Positions 48,601 through 60,876 of a stretch of 64,000 bases of DNA are shown in pieces. Each line of letters opens with the position of its first letter. Positions within the stretch are counted from its first letter, which is position 1. The notes beneath the pieces were generated by a model. The model saw only the letters and a list, made by a program, of their open reading frames with translations. It was not told the DNA's origin and did not search any database. Origin of the DNA: Helopsaltes ochotensis (taxonomy: Eukaryota > Chordata > Aves > Passeriformes > Locustellidae); contig VXBM01000212.1 of NCBI GenBank assembly GCA_013400155.1, positions 459,597-523,596 on the forward strand, written 5' to 3'. Both the position numbers and the translations under genes were made by a program.

Positions 48601-51170
48601 AATAGCTTTTCTTGTTTTACCCTTATACTGAGCTACAGTTTAGCCAAAAATGTCTGGTGCAGGAAAAGAAGACTCAGGCATTCAATATAGGTAGGACGTA
48701 ACGTTCCTTCTATGTAGGTGGTTTTTTAATTTAGATTGAGGAATATGTGCTCTAAATACCCAAATGCATTGCTAGAATTACCAGTTAAAATCATATTGGA
48801 GTTATAAATTCATTATAGCTAGTTTCTTACATTTCCTACTCTATCATTTTTGGGAGATGCACGGTAATTTTTCCCAGTTTTCTGTAGCAACTTCATAACA
48901 AACATTCAGGTTGCTGAAGCTGAACATTGGACTCACTATTCTTTAATTGAGACATTGAGACATAGGAAAATGTGCAGTGATGCAGGGTCATCACCTTCTC
49001 TCTCAAATATTCCATCTTTCAGTAGAGCAGCAAGAAGTGGGATAGAACTAAATATCAAAGTTTTCCAATCCCCAGGTTCAAAAATATTTCCAAGTTTTGA
49101 AAATCTTTTTAAAGTGCAATTAAGATCACAGGCATTTGGAGGAAGGGACAAAGTTGACTGGAAATCCTCAGTACATGTCAGCTCTAGTTATACCTCCTCT
49201 TGACAATGTTAACCCCTTCACATTTTAAAACTCTTGCTGCACTTTTAATGGAATATATTATGGGGATTTAAAACCCCAAATTATCAGGAGAAAATTTTAA
49301 AGTCTTTTAAATGTAAGTAAATTTCAAATTTTTAAAAATTGTTTATTCATATGAAAATATTCCCTTAAGAAACTAGAATCTTTATATGAAAATTAGTCTA
49401 GTTGAAAAATGCCTATTCCAAAAGAGAATTAAAACCCACCAGAAAGAGTATAGGTCAACGAAGATTACGTTATATCACTCACTATTTCTTATTAGAGAAC
49501 AGGAAATCAATGCAGGCTTGTTGGAAGAACTTTTCTGGAATTACTATGCTCAAGTTCTTGTATAATAGAGGGGAAAAAAACCCAACAACAAAAAAACACA
49601 GCCCTCCCCCCAAAAAAACCCCAGCAATATTTTTGTTCACTCTATGACAGTGAAAATTTTGTCTTTGGAGTGAAAACTTCACAATACAATTAAAAGTAAA
49701 GACAGAGTAGCATTAAGCAGAAATTACAGCACTGAGCATCAATAACTCATGTAGGGCTGCAAGCTTTTCAAAGGAATGTTGAAAGCTTTCTCTTAATGAC
49801 TTAAATTGCTGAAGAGGCATACCTCTGCATAAAGTCTTTCTAAAACATGTTCAGAAATCTCACTCTGCAGAAGACAACTACTGAAATACAGGGAAGCAAC
49901 AAAGTGTTAGCTTGGAGTGTATATGCTTACATGCTTAGGCCTTTCATCGGGGTCTAAAATAGTGATAAATCATAAAGAAAAATGCTGAGGCATGACTGTC
50001 AATTTATTTCCTTTTCTATGGGCAAAGCTGAGGTTTCCCAAGCCTATTTCCTTTCTATGTGGCTAACGTAGGACCCAGACAGATGATGAGCTCACCACTG
50101 CCTTGTGTGTCTATCTTTGCAGCAACATATCTCCTGTCTTTCAGTGAGTGCCCTCTTCGTAAAAATGTCATCACTTTTTTTGTACTCTGCCACCACATTT
50201 CCTGTGCTTTCTCAACTAATTACCAACACAAACATGAGTGTCCAGGTTTTAAAAACGTTATCAGTCAAAGAGAACTTCATCAGCTCTTATCTACTTGGTT
50301 TTTGAGGAAGGAAAGAAGGTCTATAAATAGGGACTCTCATTCTTTTCCTCAGTTTTTTTAATGTCATGGACTCTGAGGTAGATGTGCATATAGCTCCAGG
50401 TTTCAGGGATCTACTATGGAAACCAGACTGCAGTGTTTGGCAGCAGATGAAGCTGTATCACAGCCTCTCTTCTTGCCTCCCTCTTAAAACCTCTTATGCT
50501 TCTTAGACCATCAGGGCACGTGTTAGTAAGTGCCAGTTTCTGTCTCTAATCTATGAATGTTGTACCTTAAATTATTTAACTTAATGTCTAATAAATATGG
50601 GCTATGAAGATATATAGGCATAAACAGTGTCTGAGATCAATTCTTCCTATAAGAGCGTTGGTCCAAAATGGACCTTAGCTTTAAACTAATGGCGTGTGTG
50701 ATGGAGAAGTGGAGCACAAGATGACCTCTAACATATCAGTACCAAGATTCAGAGAGAAAAAAAGGACACTGCCAACACTTCAGCTAGTATGGTTCCAAAT
50801 ATGTTCACTTGTAAAAGAATGGAAGAAATGTAGTTCAAACAAAAGTGCAGCAGTGTGTTAGTACACAAGGTAGGAAATGAAATCTTAATCACTGTTACAA
50901 GGTTTGGAAAAATGGAATTGCTGTATCTACATGTTCTTTAAAAAGTGTGAATTCTTAATAAATATGTGAAGACAACATCAGAGATAGGAATTTCTTGTAC
51001 CCTTTAAGATAATAGTTTAATTATTTTAATCCATTATCTGAGAGAACACATTAAATGCTGGTTTTTATTAAAAATGTATAGAAATGAATGTTCCCATAAT
51101 AAATAGCTGATGAGCTAATAAATGTAACTATTAATTGTAAATGAAATAGTGCTTTTTTTGTTACCATAAG
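42613..51170. other. AT-rich non-coding DNA, no gene recognised
   Basis: Over 8 kb without a named transposon or recognisable exon; all frames are below 90 codons. Small items: hairpin tggtctac/gtagacca with a 4-nt loop at 45192-45211, and an A/C-rich tract at 49.57 kb. A mildly GC-richer patch at about 47090-47290 has no recognised content. Confidence 0.6.
49571..49623. repeat. A/C-rich tract with G4-capable minus strand
   Basis: A-runs separated by C-runs of 3, 3, 6 and 4 bases (49581-49583, 49602-49604, 49606-49611, 49619-49622). The minus strand therefore has four G-runs of at least three within 42 bp, a relaxed G-quadruplex pattern with one long loop of about 18 bases. Confidence 0.65.
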
Positions 51171-51171
51171 A

Positions 51172-51442
51172 GAACTATAGAATCACAGGCTCACTTAGAC
51201 AGGGAAAGACTTTAAAGGTTATTGAGTCCAACCATTAACCCAGCACGGCCAAGTCCACCACTAAACCATATCCCCTGTGCCCACATCTATATCTTTTAAA
51301 TAACTCCCTGAATACTGACTCCACCACTTCCCTGGGTAGCCTGTTCCAGTGCCTGGCCACCCTTTCAGTGAAGAAATTTTCCTAATATTCAATCTAAATC
51401 CCCCATGTGGTGCATGAGGCCATGTCGCCCTGTTCCATCTTG
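51172..51442 (-). mobile_element. CR1 LINE 3'-end fragment, minus strand
   Basis: The left end (51172-51230) has the reverse complement of a CR1 tail: actatagaatcacagg, then ggaaagac and ttgagtccaacc. Translating the minus strand, the words RHWNRLPREVVES appear around 51308-51355, preceded by NIRK and a frameshifted FFTERV-like run with one base missing, as in the ORF2 C-terminus. Sequence similarity fades beyond about 51440. It is a 5'-truncated, non-coding copy of about 270 bp. Confidence 0.9.
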
Positions 51443-54280
51443 CACACGCTCATACACACACAGAACTGTCCCTACAATTTAGAGGTCATTCAATGCATTT
51501 AAAAATCATTGAATTGCTACAGAATAAAGTGGCTGTTTTGTGTCTATTTGGTTCTAGAACAACAAACAAAAAAGCTGAGTTAAAACTCCCTTTTCTTCTG
51601 TAATGCAATGCTCCTGATAGAGATTCTCAATGATGAGGCAAAAGAGAGAAAGATCTAGTCCTAAAGAATATATGAGTATTTGACATAGATGTAAAGCTTT
51701 GCTTAAGAAGAGAAAGGAAGTTCCGACTCTGAACAGTTTTACCTCTGATGGAGATATTTGCGTACACAGAAAAAAGTGTGGGCAATGTTATTTAGAACAA
51801 AACTGTCAGCAATGGTATTTTACTTTTCTGCTGGTACTTCAACTTTGTAATTAGTCAGCACACATTCAAACTAGTAAAGAATTGCTTACTTAAAAGTACA
51901 AGACATATGAAAGACAAGGAAATGCAGTCTTGACAGAGTTCAGATTGACAGGCTGAAACCCTTGCTTGCCTCAATGACAGCACTTCCACCACTTGGATTT
52001 GAGACAAGGTTTCTTTCACAGACATTAGGACTAGAATTGTTATTAAGATTATCTCTTCTGATGTAAAGCAGAAGAATGATAGACTGTCATCCTGCAACTT
52101 CTGAGCTGTAATTCAACTGCAGCAGACCCTTTAAATGAAATCTTATGTTAAATTATTCAAATGATTGATTTATTGCCCTTTGAAATAAATAATAGAGAAA
52201 AGAAATCCCATTTTGTAAAAAAAAAAAAATGTTGCTGCTTGAAAACCATGGATAAATTTTCAGGAGTATTTAAGAGTTGAGTGGTCTAAATTTTTATTAA
52301 CTATGGCATGGAAGTCACACGGGAGCATTTGAAATTATAATTTAATAGCCAATTAGGACATAATATGGAATCTTTTCTCCCCGCTGCTGACTGAAGGCTG
52401 TTGATCTTGTCATGCACATAAGTTAATATATAGAATCAATTTAAATAAAATGAAGAGGTGTATTAATTATGGTTTTAAACTTGTTTATGTATCCTTTGAC
52501 ACTTACAAAATAAACATATACCCATGAAAAAAATAGTTACAATCTTCTGGAACCACACAATCTCTTTTCTAATTACTAATGTGACTCCTTAGAGTGTGGT
52601 GACAGTGTCAAGTTCTATCAAAGGATATCGAATTGCTTGAATCATGACTGACCCATGGCAGCCTTAAGCAGCCTGGGTGAGGTAATACAACGTGACATGA
52701 AACCTCATGCAGTGTCAGAAAGGTTATTGTTTTTCTCTACACATTTCTTGATGAATCCAAGAAAAATGGCATTTGGAAGTTCTCACTGGTTAAAACATGA
52801 AATACTGCAACTTCCTTTTTGTTTATTGAGAATCCTATATAAGCAAATTAAAGACTTAAGGTGCCTGGATTTACACTAGGACAAATGAAGTAACTGATCC
52901 TTGACAGAGAAAATTCCTACTGTCGCATGCTTAAAAATTTCAAATCCATATAAGTGAAGAAACCACCTTGTAATTCTCCACTATATTTCTGCAACACATT
53001 TAATAGCCTAAATTGCATCAATGAAAGAAAATTCAAATATTTTCAAATATTAGTTGCTTTGGTTTTAAAGAAAAAGACTTTGTAAAAATAAAATCGTGAA
53101 AATGTAGCGATTTACAGTAATGGCTTAACAAAGGAAATTAAAAGATTGCTTTCACTGGTATATAATAAAGTTTTTGCAAAACTTTCCTGAAGCCAATTAG
53201 AAGATCAGGTCTTTATTTTAATTACAACACACAAATTGGGAAAATCTATGATACGATACTGTTTGTAACTTTGAGAATAACAAAACCCCTTCTTATATTT
53301 TTCTTACGGAACATTGTACATCTCATTTCTTTTAAAATAGTAACGTTGAAAATGTTCAGCATAATACTTAAAAGTAAGACAGTGCTTCATATCTTTTTCT
53401 AAATTCTACAGAACCACGTCTGTTACACATCCCACCCTTATCATTTTTATCTTCATTAGCAATTCCCTTGTCAGTATTCTATAAAAAAAGTACAAAATGA
53501 ATACTTTTTTAGGAACATAAACTCAGCTGTCTCAGCTGTGTCTGTCAAACTGATATGTACCATCTTTATTTAGGAAACCAAGTCATCTTGTTGTTCCATC
53601 AGTGAATATAAATATTGATATTTTATGTAAATAAGCACTTGATATATTACATTGGAAAAATCCTGGTCATTTTTACTCCCTGACTATATAGTGGAATTAT
53701 AGTTTAAAGATGTTTAATGCAATATTCTAATGCCCCCTCCTCTAGGATTTCAGGTAGAGCTTTTAAAGGTAAAGTTAAAAAATTATTTAAAGAAAGCAAG
53801 TCCAGTAAATTGCTAGAGAAATTCTGAAGTCTGTGAAAAATATATCAATACGTGAAAAAATTGTAAGACTATGTCTTCAAAAGAGTATTCAGTTTGAACT
53901 CAGGAGAAACAGGTTTTCTTGAGGAGCAATTTTTTTAAAAATTATTTGAAATACAGAAATTTCACATAGTTCATTAACAACAAATATTTTCGTTTCTGAC
54001 TCACGTAGAACAAATTCCATTATACCTCCTAATTTGAAAAGTGATTTTTTTCTCTAAAGATCTGTTTTGGGGATTTCATATCTTAAATGAACAACTAAGC
54101 ATATTACAGGTAAGAAAAAATTGAGGTTACAGAAGAGTGAATTGACTCTCTCACAAATTCTATGAAATAATGCAAAATCTTCAGTTCCATTCCCATATTT
54201 AAAAAAAAAAAAAAAAAAGACCTGGAAAACATTTTACAAAATAAAATTATTAATTTCCAATTAGATGTTGGTTCTGTTAT
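51443..54280. other. AT-rich non-coding DNA, no gene recognised
   Basis: No gene or named repeat. Homopolymer A-runs occur at about 52218 and at 54201-54218 (18 A), the latter 65 bp left of a CR1 fragment. Confidence 0.6.
54201..54218. repeat. Poly-A run (18 bases)
   Basis: Eighteen consecutive A. No processed pseudogene body is recognised to its left, so I treat it as a simple homopolymer. Confidence 0.9.
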
Positions 54281-54281
54281 T

Positions 54282-54362
54282 TATAGAATCATAGAATCTG
54301 AGAACATGGAGAGTTGGAAAGGATTGTCAGGATCAAGTCCAACTGCTGGCCCTGCAGAGCTG
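54282..54362 (-). mobile_element. Short CR1-type 3' tail, minus strand
   Basis: Begins with two copies of the CR1 terminal octamer complement (atagaatcatagaatc), then gagttggaaaggattg, gatcaagtccaactgctgg and ccctgcagagc. These words are the complement of the tail type seen in the SINE at 42.54-42.61 kb, so both derive from related CR1 3' ends. About 80 bp remain; similarity ends at about 54362. It could also be the tail of a minus-strand SINE whose tRNA head is missing. Confidence 0.85.
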
Positions 54363-55015
54363 GCTGCTAACTACTTGCTTGTAATAATTTTTAAGTCTGT
54401 GCTTTAACTGAAAAGAAAAAGACTGATATAAAATGCAGTGTTTCCATCTCCTTAATTAAAAATTAATTATCCATTTCCTGGTTTGTAATGTCCTGTGTCT
54501 CATATGACCATGGAAGAACCACCTTAGTGCATTTAATATAGATTCATGTTGGTATTACTTCTTACAGCCAAGGTCATGTTTCTCTCTGTAACATTCTACT
54601 TGTATTCCTGAATATCTTACAGATACTTACTTTCAGCTAAATCTGTCTTAACAATTCTTATAATGTAATATAATACTGAGAAAATTTTCTCTTTGTTCTA
54701 AAAAGGAGCTGATGTATCACAGCTCCAGAGGTCTCAGACTTAAATCTGCAAAGTAAATCTGAAAGCAATTTTGTCATTTTTCACGGGGATTTTCAGGGGT
54801 TACCTTTAGCAAAATCCCATGCCAATGAAAGTGAACTTTACAATACAGAATATATGAAGCATCTCCCTATTAAATCTTCTTACAGAGTTTCCACTGACCA
54901 AAGGACTGATAGGTAGGGCTCACAGCAGGAAAACTTTTATCAGTATGTGTTTAAAAACAATTTATTTTCTGACTGTCCAGGTCTCCAAGGACATATTTAA
55001 CAATGAAAATGAGAA

Positions 55016-55043
55016 GAAGCACTAAAAGAGGAAGCACTAAAAG
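55016..55043. repeat. Tandem duplication, period 15 bp
   Basis: gaagcactaaaag occurs at 55016-55028 and 55031-55043, separated by ag. It lies about 20 bp left of a (TG)7 run. Confidence 0.9.
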
Positions 55044-55064
55044 TGTTAAACTGAACTAGAAATT

Positions 55065-55078
55065 TGTGTGTGTGTGTG
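55065..55078. repeat. (TG)7 microsatellite
   Basis: Seven uninterrupted TG dinucleotides. Confidence 0.9.
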
Positions 55079-55164
55079 CAAGGCACTTGGATAGCCTCTT
55101 TGCAGTTTGGAAGAGGTGAAGTTCCCCATGTAGGCATAACCTAGGAATGTCAACAGTATACAGA

Positions 55165-55189
55165 TATGCTATATAATTAATATAGCATA
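55165..55189. other. Perfect AT-rich hairpin, 10-bp arms
   Basis: tatgctatat and atatagcata are perfect reverse complements around a 5-nt aatta loop. One such hairpin is expected by chance in a window this size and composition. Confidence 0.7.
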
Positions 55190-58100
55190 ATGTATAACAG
55201 GAATTTTTCATGGAGCATTACATCACCAAATTTAGCAATTTTGTCATGAAGAATATAAAAAATTTCATGTGTTTAAAGACCCAGACTCAGCAAAGAACAA
55301 TTGTTATATAGTGAAATAAAATGGTTAGTCACTTTATAAAAGAATTATCAATATTTGAAATTTCTGTTAGGTAATTAGTATTATTGATTCTTATTGAAAT
55401 TCTTCAAAGCCTAACAAACTTTGACTTGTTGGTTGTCCATGACTGACAATGCATTTTGTCTGCATACAGAAACTCGTAAGTCAGGTTTTAATTGGAGTAA
55501 TTTTGTATTTTAAACCATCACATCATTGCCTCTTTTAAAATGGTGGAAGTGTTAAGGGGCTATTGCTAGAGTGTTTTTGATGCAGCACTTTTTGAAAGCA
55601 GCAGATCATTAATATTAACACTGGCTTGATATTAATGATAGAATTTACAATATAGTATTAAAATTCAAATAAACAGAGTACTGTGCAAATACCAGTTGTA
55701 TACAAGACTGTAAAATGGAGTAGCTCATATGGGAATTTATTCTGTGCAATTTTGACTGCATATCACTTGGTTCATAATCTGCTAAGGAGAGATCTAACCA
55801 TCAGAGTCCGCTCACTCAAGCCCCTTCCCAAATTCTTTGTTTAAGTTATATTTTCCAGAGGTGAAACCTTTTGTTTTACAGTTCACCTCTTACAGGTACA
55901 GTATGAAGTTTTTACAAAGTTTCTGAAAATATTCCTTTCATATTAAAAACATTTAAAAACAAAGACCTAAAATAGTACCGGTGTGCATTTTTGCTAATGT
56001 CATTTCTTGATGCACTACTTCAAAACTAGGTGACATTTTTCCAGGGTATTTATTCCCAAAGGACACCACACAGGCTTTGTCTTAGCAGCTGCTGTAAAGT
56101 TATTCATGAATACTGTCCAGGAATGCATAGTTCCTCCCCGTATATGCACAGGGCCAGAACAGCTTCTCCTCCAGGAGTTCCCACTGCAATAACCAACAGG
56201 ATGCAGAGGCTCTGAGGTTTATGATCCCTGCTAAAAAAGGACCATATGGCCATCCTACATCTGTGCATACATCTTCTTCACAGGAGCACAGCTTCTGTGG
56301 GGAATCAAAATTCCTTCTCCCTACATTGTTCCCACAAATAAATATTTGTATATTATGAAATTATGCCTCTGTCTGACCTTTTTCTACTTCTGTGAATGTT
56401 CTGGGTCTGTTTAGCTGTTACTTCCTGAGACAGAGGGTTTGGTGAATGGGTTCCAATTTTTAAAACTGAACTGGGGTTAATAACCAATTATTATTACAGA
56501 ATTTCCTGAACTTCCTCAGCTGTAAAGTCAAAAAGCTATGTTTTGGTGGAACACCAGAATCAAAACATTGTTTGGTTGGGTGGTTTTTTTTGTTTTTTGG
56601 TTTTTTTTCCTCACAAACTACAGTGCTAAAAATTGTGCAGATAATTAATATTGAGATAAAAAACTACAGTATTCTTGATAGTTGACACAAACAGTAGTGC
56701 TGCAGAATAAACCCTTAGCATGATCAGAATTGGCAGAATCTTCATTTTATTGTGTAAATTAGGGTGTGTATTTAGAGATAAATATCAGTTTTGAGTATCA
56801 CATTGTTCTCTGCAAGAAAGGTTTAGTCTAAAGTTTAAACCTTTCTCTAGATTTGCCAAATGGGAGCAGCTTCATGTATAGATTCATCAAAATGCCCTTT
56901 TCTACAGAATATAGATAGGAGCATACAAATTGGTTTCACATAGAGATGAATTTTCTAATCTTCACTCTTTATCTTCATATACAAACCATCACTCTCTTCT
57001 CTTATCATTGAATGCTTACTTAATCTGGATAATAACAATCTGGATAATAATTTGGAAGCAAAATTTGCACAAATAAATTTGGGAAAGTCATTGAAATATT
57101 GCACATGAAGTTTCTCTTTTTTTCCTTTTGTCGTTTTCTTGTAATAGTTTTAATTTCTTTTCACTTTAGCTCTTGATCTATGTGGCTAAATTCAATATGC
57201 CATTATAGTGTGGAATATATATATTATTCATATATAAGTATGCATGTATGTAGATATAAAGATGAAATGAAAACCTACCGAATAGAAGCTGTGGACTGTG
57301 AAATCAAATAGCTTTGGTTTTTGTTTTTTTTTTCAACCAGTATTCTTTTAATGACAGTTATGCATATATAATGAATCAAATAAATTACTTGAATCATAAG
57401 CCTTATTACAGGTTCCTTTTCTTTAAAGAATAATGTTCTTGATTCTCTATTTTTTTCTCATAAAGAAGAAAAAAATAATCATGTAATTAAAATTCAAGGA
57501 CTTCACAGCTAAGGAAAAAGCTAAAAGTATCATTTAATGAAAAGCATTGTGTGATATGATTATATTCATTCAGTATCATGTCCTTCATTGCTGAGGTCGG
57601 ACTGGGCAGCTGTATCATGAAATAGGTATATTCTGTCACGGTTTTGTGTATATTGGCATAACATAAAGCTTAAGATTTCTTTGTGTTGGAAAGAAAGAAA
57701 ACTTTTTGTGCTGACAGGTGAGGACAGAGTGGCTTGGGATGGCAAGTGAGAATTCAAGGAATTCTGATACCGTGAAGTTCTCGTGTTGAATGGAGACGAA
57801 TATGTATTTTTAACTCTTCATTCATCAGTAGTCCACCTAGATAGATCCTGCCTTTTACTTTCATGAAATAGAAGATTGTCACTTCCAACTTGGCTTCTCC
57901 ACTGGAAGCAGTAGTAGAGCTGTCTCAGCATCAAGGCCTGAAGGTCAGAGCAGTGCATTTCATGCTCTAGGAAAGAAGGTTGGTAGTCAAGTTGTTCACT
58001 TTGATAACTTATGTTACATCCATGTAAAATTAACCCTGGCTTCTATCATTTATCCCACTGCAGCTGTGATCTGCAACCGGGGGCTCTGGCCACCCATAAA

Positions 58101-60860
58101 ATACTGGAGGTTTTGAGCTGATCTAAATTTCAGCATTCAGTATTCAGGATACAGCTGTATTCAGTTGCTTCTCAGCTCCTTCTAGAACTAAGTGGATTTT
58201 AGAGGTTCCACAGGATCTCACTGCTCTCACCTAAATGTTTTCCGAAAGGCCATTTACTCAACAGAGAATCCTTTCACTCACCATCTCTCACCTAACACAG
58301 TTAATCTGCAGCAGTACCTGCCTCCGGGTGTGTATTGCACAGCTCTGCCTTAAACAACAGTTTCTGCAGTGAGCTAATCTTCCTTAATCAATAAAATCCC
58401 AGTCACTCCTGATTCCAGGGAACTGCCGTATTGTCACTGGGTGAAAAATGTTCATGTACAACATGATTCAGTTTCTGACTCTGTCAGACCAGAAGTAAAG
58501 CCTCTGCAATGGAAGCATTTAAGATATATTGCTGGTTCTGTGTGAACATTTACAAATCCAGAGAAAAAGCTTTGTCCATCCTTTTCTGAGTGTGCAACTT
58601 ATGACATTTCACCTACTTTTTAATGTTTTTTTAACAGCAATGGCAAGCAGAAGCAGTAGAAGCATGAAACCTTCAGGTAATTGTAACAGAATCTGACATT
58701 CCTACACACCAAGTTGTATTTCAGGATAACAAAATACTTTTAGAAGTAAACATAGAGGTCACTCCCTAGGGTACTGGGCTCTGACTATCTCTGGAAAACA
58801 ACACAGAAGCCCTTTATTACATACAATATAGCTTCAAACCACTATTTCAAGAAGAAAATGAAAAATGCCAGTTTTCATGGATAAAGGGAAGTTTACAGTT
58901 TCAACCTCACAATTAGGCAGTATTGAAATCCCATTAGACTGAATCCTACTAAAATGAGACAACAAATGGAAGTATCACTGGGTCAGGTTATAGTCATTGG
59001 TCCTACTTTGGCTGAGCATTAATAGAAATTTCCATTATACATAGCTGTTTTTTTTTTTTTCTTTCTCCTAGTCAGGCAATCATTCCTCTGCATGAGAACC
59101 TGTAATCTATTTATCCACTTAATGCACATGCAGTTCATGTTTCACTTTGCAAGCCTTAGCTATCCTTGGGAAAAAAAAAGCCCCCTTGCCCCGCCCCAAG
59201 AAACACACAGTGAAATTGTTCAAGGCCCTAAATAACCAAAAATTGACTATTTAATCCTAAATATTCTCTCCAAGATGGGAAGATCAAGTGTTTAATAGTA
59301 CTCAGGCATAAACATTAATTTCTTTTTTTTTTTTGTGGCCACAGATGGAAAGTGTAACCCCATCCTGTAAAGAAGCATCTTTCCCAACTTTCAACTCTTT
59401 AGCTCAAATGCCAATAACTTCTTCTCCAAATCCTGAAGGTTGTTGCTCTGGCAAAATGAAAAGGTTCATCCCTCCTTGCTTCACTCAGGCATATCCCCCC
59501 TTTCAGCAGCTCTTACTATTTTAAATATCTGCAAATGGTAAGAAAAGCCTGGGCCAGTTTTGTCACAGAGATTTGGAAAGGAGAGAAATTCTTGGAAAGG
59601 AAGAAGTCCCCAGCTGAAACCTCTACCGGCCCATGATTATCCCTTTGGTCCTGTCAGCTGTGCTGTTACCTTCTAAGCACAGGCTGTAGCTCATATCAAC
59701 TTCTCACCAGGATTTCTGCATCTTCCTTCAAATGACTCTAAACTTCTGTTTTGACATTAGCTACAGTCATAATGAGTAATGGGAAGTAGCTATTACACAT
59801 TTTATAGAATTCATAGAGCATGTATTTGCTTTTGGCATGCAGTCCAGCAGAGAACTGCAAGATTAAGTAGTTACATCTTGCAAGCTGAGAGGCACATTTG
59901 CTGTATCGTTAATAAACATCATGGCTTTGAGTGCATTTAAATTAATATAATTTGTTAAATCTTTCTGTACAGGAAATCAATTTTACTAGGGTAGAGACAA
60001 AAAGTTAATCAAGCTTAGTCAGAAGAAAATTGGCCTTTTCAATTTTGTTTACAGTGAAATAACCCCATAGATTTTTAGCAGAAAAGGAAAAATCAGCAGG
60101 CTGAAATTCTGAAGTAAAATCTGAGTTGCATAAAAAATTTTTGAAGAGTTAGGAAGGTGACAGGTTTTTTACAGTTTTTACTGAGTTTCTGGAATTACAC
60201 AGGGAGTTACAAGTATAGCTTCTGTTGGCACTAATGGAATGTCAATGAAAACACAGCCCTTCAAGAGCTCTGTGCTCTGAGGAGTTTGTGCTGTGAAAGT
60301 ATCCCTCTAAAATAATTCTGGTTTATGTCATATGCCCAAGGCAAATCAGTAGTTTTCTCTCATCACTACCAAAGTATTGATGTAAAAACATAGATATAAA
60401 ACAGTCATCTATGGGGCAGAATTCCCCCTGAAAAAGCAACCATTTGTTCTGATCTGTCTCTCAGCAGTCTTATGCTGTGGTAGAGAAATATGAGAATTTT
60501 TAAGTGTCTTCATTTTGCCTTTTGAAGAATTTATGAACGAGAAATAGGTACTGGCAGGACCAAATCATAGAAAAAACAGAAGCAAGGAATAGACTTTCTG
60601 ACTATGTGCTGTAGGTGGTCATGTGTAATTTGCCAGAAGACATTCCCAGATGGTGAAACACACCCTTAGAATTTTATTTCAATGGCAAAAAAGATAATTA
60701 TTTTTATTTGTATGTTTCCACTTTTTAAAGTTTCCCAAGGCACTCTAGTCACAGACATGTTCCATTTAAACTCATACCTGGAGTAAAATAGGACAATAAC
60801 GTCAGAATGGTCGAGGAGGACATCCATTGTAGATCTGCCTTGCCTCCCTTCAGCTCCTGG

Positions 60861-60876
60861 AGCAGCAGCAGCAGCA
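60861..60876. repeat. (AGC)5 trinucleotide repeat
   Basis: Five AGC units in a locally GC-richer setting. No open frame of note runs through it, so it is a non-coding CAG/CTG microsatellite. Confidence 0.9.

Noticed and set aside
55165..55189. AT-rich 10-bp-arm hairpin as a microRNA precursor or terminator
   Set aside because: The stem is too short for a pre-miRNA, and one such hairpin is expected by chance in 64 kb.
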